From: Aradus depressus
Lineage: Eukaryota > Arthropoda > Insecta > Hemiptera > Aradidae
DNA: 64,000 bases
Reading direction: 5' to 3'
NCBI GenBank assembly: GCA_963662175.1
Contig: OY759218.1
Coordinates: 3,402,001 to 3,466,000 of the forward strand
The notes beneath the pieces are model-generated. The model had not been told where the DNA came from and searched no databases. It was given only the letters and a program-made list of their open reading frames with translations. Position 1 is the first letter of the stretch. Each line of letters begins with the position of its first letter. Shown one piece after another: positions 58,744 through 64,000 of the stretch. Both the position numbers and the translations under genes were made by a program.

Positions 58744-61700
58744 ATGTTTGGCGGAGGTGGGAAGCAAACAAGTTGGATTTCTCAATGTCTGATGCGGCCC
58801 ACGAGCCATCTTCACGTCGAATAGGAGGGGAAGTGGTGTGATATTTTAGGATTTTTCTTGTCGCCGACCATAAGGATTTATCCTGAGTGGATAGGAAGGA
58901 CAGATAATACATTCTTAAAGATGGTATATCTACTCATGCTCATGTGCATTTCTCCATACAAAACTAATTCACTTTTCTCCCCGTATATAAACTCATGAAT
59001 TATCATCTTTAGCTCAATCAAGATGTCAAGTAGTTCCAGTGAAGCTGAGTCTACACCCAACCAGGTGGCTAATTTTCTTATGAAAGATATAAGACAATTT
59101 ACGGCAAAGGAGCCTATACACATTTCAATGTGGTTGATATTAAGAAGGTTTGAATGCTACATTGATGAGATGTGGAGAAATTACCCGAGAAATGGAAATC
59201 ACTGGAAGAATTTCAAGATTGTATAAAATGTTATGATCATTATGCAGATATATATGATGGCCCCCCAGAAATGCGTAAAGAATGTAAGGACTGTCTATTG
59301 AAAAAATGTATCCGTCCCCCCCCCCCCCCCCCCCCCCTTCCCCCCATAACTTCCTCAAATGTGCTTTCGCTTTGACGCAGCGAGGAGGCTTAATTGATTC
59401 ATATTATCAAGAACCAAGAGAAGCACAATTGACTTCTTTTTTTTTTTTGTCTGATTTTTTTCGTTTCAGTTCTGTCACCATCATGTAATCTGTTCATATG
59501 CTCGGATGGCACAAGCTGAGTGTGTGTAAGCTCAATTCACTTATTTTTTGTCTAATTTTTCTGTTTATTGTTTCAGTTGTGCCGCCGTCATCAGGCGTTT
59601 TTGAGACGGCTTCAATCAGTCCCCATCCCTTACGTCCGGGAGGTGAAGGAACTCCCTCTAGGCGAATCCTCCCCATAAAATGTTTTGGGAGCATGGGGAA
59701 AGTTACGACAGTTGTCCTCCAAGTCAGGGGGAGCATATGGGAGGTGCGACTCCCGAACAAGCATAATAATGTCATTGATGACATTTTATTTTGGGAGTCG
59801 CCTGACTACGGGTTTACCCTCACTTATGAGGGAAACGTAGTAGGAGAGGAGAAGATAATATTTAAGTATGATTTTAAATATATCCATTTACACACATTAA
59901 TCTAATTTTAATTTTATCTATTTATTCTTCTTTTTTCTGTATAGTGAAAACCCCAACTTCAAGCCGCATAGAGGGTACAATGACGCCCCTCATGCCGACG
60001 AAGAAGATGCATTTAGGGGATAATTTTTTTTTTAAATAAATTTTCTTTTTTTTCTATATATTTTTTCATTGACTTATTTACATAATTCCTAATATACTGA
60101 TTAAAATTATAGTAGAGATAAATTATATGCAAATCTTGGTAGAGTCTTATGGACAAGGTCGACGAGATTCCACAATAACTTTTTGACTTTACATTGACTC
60201 AATGAAGGTTGAATGACCTCTCACATCTGACGCTCACGTTTTCAAAAAAATTTCACTGGGATAACAACCTTACCAAAATGATATGAATATATAAATGATA
60301 TGTATATATGCATCTGTTGACAAAAATTTAACGCCACTCCACTCATTGAAGGTTCACTCTCACATCTCAATGATGGAGTGTACTTGTCACACCTGCTCCT
60401 TTTTAGTATTTAATTTTTGCAATAATTCGATTTTTTACTGGAGAACCGGAGTTCCATTAGCAAAAAATACCTTGGCAAACGTAAGATGCTGGAGATTCCC
60501 CAGGGTGTATTCGGCCCATAATAACCACAACGTGCACTTTGCCACAAGGGGTCATATTTTTAGGATGCGTTATCGTCAACAAATCAATTCTTCTTTTTTG
60601 CTAAAAAAATAACAGAAAACTGTAATGGGTCCGAAAATCTAAATCAAAATTTTCATCATATGTTTACGTTTCAAGGTCATTACAGTATTTTTACACTATT
60701 TGTGGAAAGAAGTATGTGTGTGTGGGTAAGTACGTACGTGCGTGGTCAAACTGCACGATATCTCGGGAATGAAAAATGATATCGACTCCGCTTTGGTGGC
60801 AATCGAAGCGTATCAAAGTAAATATGATCTGAAAGAAAATTTTATCAAACTCGGTCCAGCGTTTTTTTTTTTTTGTTTAAGCAAAAAGACTTTAAAAAAG
60901 TGGATTTTAGGAATTCTTGAAAAAGATTTATCCGAGCTAATTTGTTTTGATGGCAATGTAGCATCATTTAGAGCCAGATTGAAAAATAGACTATATGGCG
61001 TCTGAAAATGTTGAACGGGAGGGTGGGTTATGAGAGGGGCTAAGCATAAAAATGGTTCTAGCTCATTAACGGATGGTCTGATTGTCATGAAATTTCACAT
61101 GTAGTATTCTTAATAGCCAATTGAAAAATAGGGTGTGTGACGTCTCAAAATACTTAAGGGGAGGGGGGGGGGGGGGGGGTGCCCTATGAATAAATATAGT
61201 GCTAGCTCATAAACGGATGGTCGGATCGTGATGAAATTTCATATGTAGTATTCTTAATAGCCAATTAAAAAATAGGGTGTGTGAGGTCTCAAAACTTTTA
61301 AGGGGAGCGGGGGTTGTGGGGGCTCTATGCATAAATATAGCTCTTAAACGGATAATCGGATTGTAATGAAATTTAACATGCGAGTATTCTTAAAGCCAAA
61401 TTGAAAAAAAGGGTATGTGACGTCTCAAAATTCTCAACGGGAGGGGGGACTGTGAGTGGAGGTTAAGCATAAAAATAGTTAACCTCATTAACGGATTGTC
61501 ATGAAAATTTACATGTAGTAGTTTTATAAGCCAAATTTAAAAAATAGGCTATGTGTATTTGCATATCAATTAATAATCTATGTAAAGATTAAATTCAATT
61601 AAATGAATAAATAACTATGTACTGAATAAAATGCCTACTTTTATGATATTATTATTAATGATATTGATACCATGCTGGGAAGTTTGCCCTGTGGACCTCA

Positions 61701-62179
61701 AGGGCCGCACTTAGTTACAAATGCCACCTTTGTAGAGTCATAATACACAGCCCAGTAATTTTCTCTGATTTAGGCTTTTATTACTCAAAAACTCTAATAA
61801 AATCTAATTAGCTGAAGAGAAGGTTACAGAGGTAGAGCGAAAACTTAGTTAATTACAAAAAATTCGAGCTGGAAAATATATATGATATTTTTTGTTCATG
61901 TTGACCTCCCTGTTTCCGATTGTGTTATATATAAAATGGATTAGTAATAATTGACTACGCACTACAGAATGTCCAAGAAGTTCACGTCGGAAGAAGTCCA
62001 TCCCTCTTCGTTCGAGATGTTCCAAATGCGCCTGACATTTTGTATAAGAATACGGATAACAAAATGCGAACTGGTACACATCTTCTTCTTTGTCAAAATT
62101 GAATGCCAAACTCAGTACGTAGTTATTGTTGTGATAAGGAGAACTGTGGTAGAATACTTTGTCATCTGGCATCCTCTGC
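45217..62179 (-). CDS. AGBL4-like: cytosolic carboxypeptidase, CCP6/AGBL4-like (8 C-terminal exons)
   Basis: Peptidase family M14D; relatives remove glutamates from tubulin tails and other proteins in the cytoplasm. Exons in coding order: 62179-61966, 60600-60471, 52029-51915, 50561-50450, 49954-49863, 49668-49558, 47462-47350, 45593-45217. All seven introns are GT-AG and phases agree, giving about 421 residues to a stop. Family landmarks in order: N-domain [15 protein letters not shown] and [17 protein letters not shown]; zinc motif [31 protein letters not shown]; third zinc ligand [40 protein letters not shown]. The C-terminal exon ends in a polar, basic tail. Where relatives have LEVSF with the catalytic Glu, this gene has LNVSF (codon AAT, 47414-47416). 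The 5' exons should lie beyond 64000. Intron 52030-60470 contains the Polinton-like element. Confidence 0.9.
46164..46530 (-). mobile_element. GC-rich LINE 3' end with A-tail
   Basis: A T run at 46164-46182 (A-tail on the minus strand) adjoins a GC-rich stretch very unlike its surroundings. The frame at 46153-46491 ends in [16 protein letters not shown] just before the tail. It is probably a 5'-truncated R1/I-type LINE 3' end in the last intron of the carboxypeptidase gene. Confidence 0.5.
46520..47203 (+). mobile_element. Jockey-type LINE, 3' part only, plus strand
   Basis: An open frame without start codon reads [71 protein letters not shown] and [12 protein letters not shown], then a stop near 47070 and an A-tail at 47191-47203. 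It is the same family as 40409-43400 and 56736-58905 but inserted in the opposite direction, in an intron of the carboxypeptidase gene. Confidence 0.9.
47350..47462 (-). CDS. AGBL4-like: CCP6-like exon: SLNVSFYGY (catalytic Glu replaced)
   Basis: Acceptor TATTTTCAG, donor GTATCC. 113 bases. It encodes the strand that normally carries the catalytic glutamate; here Asn is found. The exon ends in YYTEET and joins the last exon in phase to give GRNVVKAF. Confidence 0.9.
47524..47630. repeat. perfect 41-bp inverted repeat with 25-base loop
   Basis: 47524-47564 and 47590-47630 are exact reverse complements (GAATACTAATGAATAAAAAA at the outer end). It sits in an intron about 60 bases upstream of the exon 47350-47462 in gene direction. 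It could be a short MITE or a transcribed hairpin. Confidence 0.92.
47640..49550. other. AGBL4-like: intron of the carboxypeptidase gene
   Basis: Contains the hammerhead-like motif at 48677-48705 and nothing else recognisable. The 74-codon plus frame at 47977-48201 shows no family resemblance. Confidence 0.6.
48665..48710 (-). ncRNA. decayed hammerhead-like motif of Penelope type
   Basis: On the minus strand GCCCC-TAT-GGGC is followed by GAAACGTC (48677-48688), i.e. an intact stem II plus GAAA and cleavage-site-like GUC. The expected CTGATGA has become TTATGAAA, so the core is broken. Confidence 0.4.
49558..49668 (-). CDS. AGBL4-like: CCP6-like exon: FPKQL...[13 protein letters not shown]
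   Basis: Acceptor TTGATTGCAG, donor GTATGT. 111 bases, phase consistent on both sides. Confidence 0.9.
49863..49954 (-). CDS. AGBL4-like: CCP6-like exon: third zinc ligand DIHAHS
   Basis: Acceptor AATTTTCAG, donor GTTTGA. 92 bases encoding [18 protein letters not shown] and GNTYNDVY. Confidence 0.92.
50450..50561 (-). CDS. AGBL4-like: CCP6-like exon: [12 protein letters not shown]
   Basis: Acceptor ATATTACAG, donor GTAAGT. The SDLNR motif carries the substrate-binding Asn-Arg pair of M14 enzymes. Confidence 0.92.
50600..50800 (+). repeat. dispersed repeat D2
   Basis: Shares CACCGAGGATTTGCCG, TTGATGTTCATAAAGTACAT and GCGGCGTTATCTGTAAATAA with 29630-29820 and 45093-45190. Lies in an intron of the carboxypeptidase gene. 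Confidence 0.7.
50967..51082. repeat. 58-bp perfect tandem duplication
   Basis: Two copies, starting at 50967 and 51025, of a unit beginning AACACGTTATTGGAATGAGG. No difference was seen between them. Confidence 0.93.
51176..51262. repeat. ~80-bp repeat, first copy
   Basis: GTTACCATGGCTAGTCACA, TTAG.TAT.ATGAC and CCCGGGCTTTAACTACGA are shared with 52880-52960. Both copies are intronic. They may be two ends of a SINE family. Confidence 0.6.
51915..52029 (-). CDS. AGBL4-like: CCP6-like exon: IIDFLV...[13 protein letters not shown]
   Basis: Acceptor GTTTATTGCAG, donor GTGAGT. 115 bases in matching phase. Contains the signature PMLNPDG. Confidence 0.92.
52395..52560 (-). repeat. dispersed AT-rich repeat D1, inverted copy
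   Basis: CTCGTCGGTGAATCACGG, TAATCAATTAACTTTTCGCT and CCTCCAAAACCAATCGGCC are the reverse complement of phrases at 12470-12550. Confidence 0.7.
52880..52960. repeat. ~80-bp repeat, second copy
   Basis: See the copy at 51176-51262. The flanking sequence differs. Confidence 0.6.
53758..54039 (+). pseudogene. short frame upstream of the polymerase, one internal stop
   Basis: ATG at 53758, 93 codons to the stop at 54037, with an in-frame TAA at 53932. Visible features are a Gln/Ser-rich start, [19 protein letters not shown], and [18 protein letters not shown]. Similar short proteins with K-x-Y-x(8)-T-x-Y-G and FLPKR motifs recur in invertebrate mobile elements, as far as I can recall, but the function is unknown. 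A GCATAAATAA stretch about 130 bases upstream could be a promoter. Confidence 0.5.
56725..56735. repeat. target-site duplication of the Jockey LINE, left
   Basis: AATACATTCTT, identical to 58906-58916, inside the polymerase reading frame. Confidence 0.9.
57231..58905 (-). pseudogene. Jockey-type reverse transcriptase
   Basis: Frames 58631-58912, 57694-58815 and 57231-57704 follow one another. Boxes visible: [106 protein letters not shown] and [12 protein letters not shown]. There are frameshifts at the homopolymer (58701-58742) and near 57700. Confidence 0.92.
58701..58742. repeat. poly(G) tract, 42 bases
   Basis: A pure G run in the LINE, C-rich on its coding strand. In the sister copy at 40409-43400 this place encodes HPDPLS. 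Its exact length is likely to be unstable or poorly assembled. Confidence 0.9.
58983..58989 (+). promoter_or_regulatory. TATA-like box before the cysteine-rich frame
   Basis: TATATAA 34 bases upstream of the ATG at 59023, just after the polymerase stop codon. Confidence 0.3.
59023..59375 (+). pseudogene. cysteine-rich short protein of the Polinton-like element, frameshifted
   Basis: ATG at 59023 begins a Ser-rich start ([14 protein letters not shown]) then a hydrophobic-charged segment ([15 protein letters not shown]). After a frameshift near 59165-59172 it continues in another frame as [15 protein letters not shown]-x2-C-YDHYADIY and [10 protein letters not shown], a pattern that could bind zinc. 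It then runs into a C homopolymer (59316-59338) that reads as prolines. No family recognised. Confidence 0.5.
59316..59345. repeat. poly(C) tract
   Basis: A run of about 23 C followed by TTCCCCCC. Probably variable in length. It may itself have shifted the frame of the overlapping gene. Confidence 0.85.
59470..60023 (+). CDS. unrecognised spliced reading frame beside the polymerase
   Basis: Coding 59577-59865 ([12 protein letters not shown], then [20 protein letters not shown] and [20 protein letters not shown]) and 59945-60023 (ending [10 protein letters not shown] and TAA) join cleanly across a 79-base intron with GTATGA donor and TTTTCTGTATAG acceptor. Read unspliced, the frame would stop at 59905. 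A further exon 59470-59521 may precede it, with acceptor TTTCGTTTCAG and a second acceptor TTTATTGTTTCAG at 59576, but its donor is weak (GTGTGT). The product is about 120-140 residues, soluble-looking, without known domain. Confidence 0.5.
60471..60600 (-). CDS. AGBL4-like: CCP6-like exon: zinc-binding HPGE
   Basis: Acceptor TTATTTTTTTAG, donor GTATTT. Encodes [12 protein letters not shown], then [20 protein letters not shown] with the His and Glu zinc ligands. Only about 100 bases separate it from the right end of the Polinton-like element. Confidence 0.9.
60950..61570 (+). mobile_element. internal fragment of the Helitron-like family
   Basis: About five ~125-bp units with GCTCATTAACGGATGGTC, ATGAAATTTCACATGTAGTA and GGGTGTGTGACGTCTCAAAA, as in 21880-22480. 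Neither Helitron end is present. The sequence before it (60700-60950) is a different unassigned repeat. Intronic in the carboxypeptidase gene. Confidence 0.7.
61966..62179 (-). CDS. AGBL4-like: CCP6-like exon: N-domain ([13 protein letters not shown])
   Basis: Acceptor TTTGTCTCAG before it and donor GTAGTG after it. 214 bases, beginning in phase 2 of a codon (expected Trp, WQRMPDD) and ending in phase 0. Confidence 0.88.
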
Positions 62180-62382
62180 CTGAGACAAATTACAATTTAA
62201 TCAACAATTTGTCTTTGGTACAATTTTTAGATCATTTATGCTATGCATCTGCAGCTTGCCAAGATCTTTGTGGGTGGTTAGTGTTACTATCCAAAAGGGG
62301 CTTTGGCAGTTACAGTTATTATACTGAGGCAATCTAGGCGCAAACGACGAGCAGAAGCAAGCGGAGCAGTTAAATGATAAGA

Positions 62383-62451
62383 CTGACCCTGGGTTCCAAC
62401 AGGGTATCTTGAGAATGGCAGACTAACGTTTACCCACTGAGCTAGAATGCC
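62383..62451 (-). repeat. tRNA-like sequence, probable SINE head
   Basis: On the minus strand GCATTCTAGCTCAGTGGGTA contains a good box A (TAGCTCAGTGGG), and a degraded box B (GTTGGAACCCAGG) follows about 35 bases later. Spacing fits a tRNA-derived SINE. The acceptor ends do not pair well enough for a functional tRNA. Confidence 0.45.
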
Positions 62452-62469
62452 TGCCTTTGCATCTGACAC

Positions 62470-63780
62470 GAATAAAGTTACAAACAGAGCCCTTAATTTA
62501 CATTACATCATCATCTTTACAATCTTTCGGTTAGACCTGAAAGTGAAACTGTACCAGGGTACTCACATTTTTGAAATATAATGTGGGCTGGAGGGGAATT
62601 AAGTCCACAATTCAATGTATAAAAAAATTCTATCGCAATGACGAAATTGTATTTAAAATGTCCATCCTTTTTTCATTTACAATATTCAATGATTTAAAAG
62701 CAGAATAATTGCATCCCATTTAATTTCTATATACTCTTACGTTATATTTTCACATTATTTTGAAATAATTTTCCTTGGAATTTCTAAAAAGGCATATATA
62801 GCTTTTCATCCATTTCCCAATAATTGTCTCCTTAAATCGTAATTGTGACAATAAATTGGAAAGATATAAGTAAATATTTTCAGCCTACATTTGAATAATT
62901 GGAACAAATAACTTCATAAGTAAGAACTTAACACTTACAAATTTTTAAATAAGTTAAAATGCATCTGGATTTCTGCGTATTTTTGGCTTAAGCTTCTTTT
63001 TCATTTGCTTTTTTTCAAAGAATGTTATGGTGACCATCATTACGGGATAAGCACAAATAATCAACTTAAAATGTTATCTTCACAGAGTTAAGTTAAAAAA
63101 AAGTTGAAGTCCCTTACCTATCGACTCGATTAACAATATGAAAGTAAAATAATCGATACTCATATTAGGCAATAAAATATTATTTATAGGCCAACATTTC
63201 TAAAATTAATGGTCGTTACTTCTATTAAATATTCTTTAATAATATCGTAAAGTTTAATGTATATTCAGAAAAAAAAAAGGAGTTAGTAAAGTTAAAATTA
63301 TTTTAAAGCTATAGATACGCTTATAACGTTTACAAAACAACATTAAATATATATATTAATTACATTAATTATATAAAGAAGTCTTGGGTGGGATACATTT
63401 TCATTTCCCTGTCACATGTGTTGCAAATAGGGGTGGGTTGTGACATCCATTTGCTATACTAGGAACAGATTGATCCTGTTACAAACCTGTACCTGATACT
63501 TTTCACTGATACTGATATCAAAACTGATAGTGATACGATCTGATACCGAAATGTTGGGACTTCTCCATACAAGGATGAGTTGTGGTGACTAGGACTGTTA
63601 AACGACAGTCCCGGGTAGAAACGGAACCAGTTCCTGTCCACTGCAGAACCGGGTATTTGATTTTTCGGGTACTCCATTTCACGGTTTCAGCCCCGAACCT
63701 GGTTCCCTGTTTAACAGATTTTCACAAGCTTCCCGTTAAGCTAAAAAGAGCGGCAACAGATGCGAGAAACAAATGGAGTT
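62470..63780. other. noncoding, expected intron of the carboxypeptidase gene
   Basis: The preceding exon of the gene (upstream N-domain) was searched for and not found. Only AT-rich sequence and a short ACTGATA-type microrepeat near 63500-63545. Confidence 0.5.
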
Positions 63781-64000
63781 CCACCAAATAAAGAGATGGA
63801 TGGTTTAGAGAGAGAGAGAGAGAGAGAGAAAGAGAGTGTAAACTTATCTGTGAGTCGAGGTGTAGCCTCAAATTTCCAGATCGAAGGACTCTCAAAAAAG
63901 CAAATACAAAAGGAAGGGTCCTCCAAATAATGAGATCACGTGTTTAGGGAGAGAGAGGAAACGTACTTGTGAGTCGGGATGCAGCTTCAAATTCAAAGAT
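63774..64000 (+). repeat. ~130-bp tandem repeat, two diverged units, cut by the window end
   Basis: CCA.CAAATAA.GAGAT, GTTTAG.GAGAGAGA, AAACTTATCTGTGAGTCG and GTAGCCTCAAATTT recur about 130 bases apart (63783 and 63920). The first unit also has an expanded (GA)n run at 63810-63830. The GAGAGCGAAAACTT-like phrase links it loosely to family D1. Confidence 0.7.

Larger units (their letters stand above)
56736..58905 (-). mobile_element. Jockey-type LINE, 5'-truncated, with 11-bp target duplication
   Basis: Minus strand. The A-rich 3' end is at 56736 (revealed as TTTTTTATTTTTTTTATTTTATT), with an AATAAA-bearing tail. Coding is 57231-58905. The 5' end is abrupt at 58905. Both boundaries are fixed by AATACATTCTT on each side. 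Same family as 40409-43400. Confidence 0.95.
54091..58967 (+). pseudogene. protein-primed family B DNA polymerase, broken, split by a LINE
   Basis: Replication polymerase of Polinton type, recognised by exonuclease motif I (VIYADFESI, 54358-54384), motif II ([12 protein letters not shown] near 54818), motif III-like [11 protein letters not shown] near 54978, polymerase motif A ([11 protein letters not shown] near 55585), motif B ([11 protein letters not shown] near 56007) and motif C (YCDTDSLIY near 56306). There are frameshifts near 54200, 54690, 54950 and 56005 and an in-frame TGA at 55341-55343; a segment between motifs B and C is also shifted. A Jockey LINE enters at 56736, and the last codons resume after 58905, ending at 58965-58967. 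The gene is inactive. Confidence 0.85.
53238..60367 (+). mobile_element. decayed Polinton/Maverick-like element with terminal inverted repeats
   Basis: The left terminus (about 53238-53412) is the reverse complement of the right (about 60195-60367): AGATGTGAGAGTGAACCTTC outermost, then GGAGTG..GTTAAATTTTTGTC and CATATCATTTATATATTCAT. Each terminus includes two diverged ~150-base subrepeats. Inside are, in one direction, a short frame (53758-54039), a protein-primed family B DNA polymerase (54091-58967), a cysteine-rich frame (59023-59375) and a spliced frame (59470-60023). A 2.17-kb Jockey LINE interrupts the polymerase; without it the element is about 5 kb, far below the usual 15-20 kb. No integrase, packaging ATPase, protease or capsid gene was seen. 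It lies in an intron of the carboxypeptidase gene. Confidence 0.75.

Noticed and set aside
58603..58824. Glycine-rich open frame
   Set aside because: It is the poly(G) run on the non-coding strand of a LINE reverse transcriptase.
53238..60367. An integrated functional virus
   Set aside because: The polymerase has multiple frameshifts, a stop and a LINE insertion, and no capsid, integrase or ATPase gene is visible.
62383..62451. Functional tRNA gene
   Set aside because: Box A is good but box B and the acceptor stem are degraded; a SINE head is more likely.
62470..64000. Upstream exon of the carboxypeptidase gene
   Set aside because: No segment with the expected preceding N-domain motif and a donor in the right phase could be found; it should be outside the window.

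Overview
This is a stretch of AT-rich, intron-containing eukaryotic nuclear DNA. It is almost certainly from an arthropod and most likely an insect, because mariner, Jockey-type, CR1-like and R1-like LINEs, Helitrons, Penelope-like remnants and a Polinton-like element all occur together. The species cannot be read from the sequence. Two host genes stand out from a background of decayed mobile DNA. One is an intact single-exon 1061-codon C2H2 zinc-finger gene (1329-4514, minus). The other is the C-terminal eight exons of a cytosolic carboxypeptidase of the CCP6/AGBL4 type (45217-62179, minus), rebuilt here from splice sites and family motifs; its first exons lie beyond the right edge.

Layout. 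1-4.6 kb: zinc-finger gene. 4.6-12.6 kb: broken CR1-like LINE, LTR-element remnant, a 69-bp minisatellite, a LINE RNase H fragment and pieces of a dispersed AT-rich repeat. 14.2-17.1 kb: a mariner transposase split by a LINE, followed by a (TA)n run. 17.6-18.1 kb: LINE 3' end with a target-site duplication. 20 kb: Penelope-like inverted pair. 21.7-23.6 kb: two adjacent Helitron-like elements with internal minisatellites. 24-28.3 kb: permuted duplication around an LTR-retrotransposon integrase fragment, then a DDE transposase relic. 30.0-39.8 kb: a very large inverted repeat (foldback). Its right arm keeps a helix-turn-helix reading frame, its left arm is a deleted copy, its inner ends are a palindromic ~20-bp satellite, and its loop holds a nearly complete CR1-like LINE. 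40.4-43.4 kb: Jockey-type LINE interrupted by a perfect 108-bp-arm hairpin with a 12-bp target duplication. 45.2-62.2 kb: the carboxypeptidase gene; its second intron in this window carries a decayed Polinton-like element (53.2-60.4 kb), itself interrupted by another Jockey LINE with an 11-bp target duplication.

The most unusual items are the foldback element with its HTH frame, the replacement of the expected catalytic glutamate by asparagine in the carboxypeptidase, the perfect hairpin insertion, and the unrecognised spliced reading frame beside the Polinton-type DNA polymerase. Family assignments are motif recognition by eye; no database search was run.
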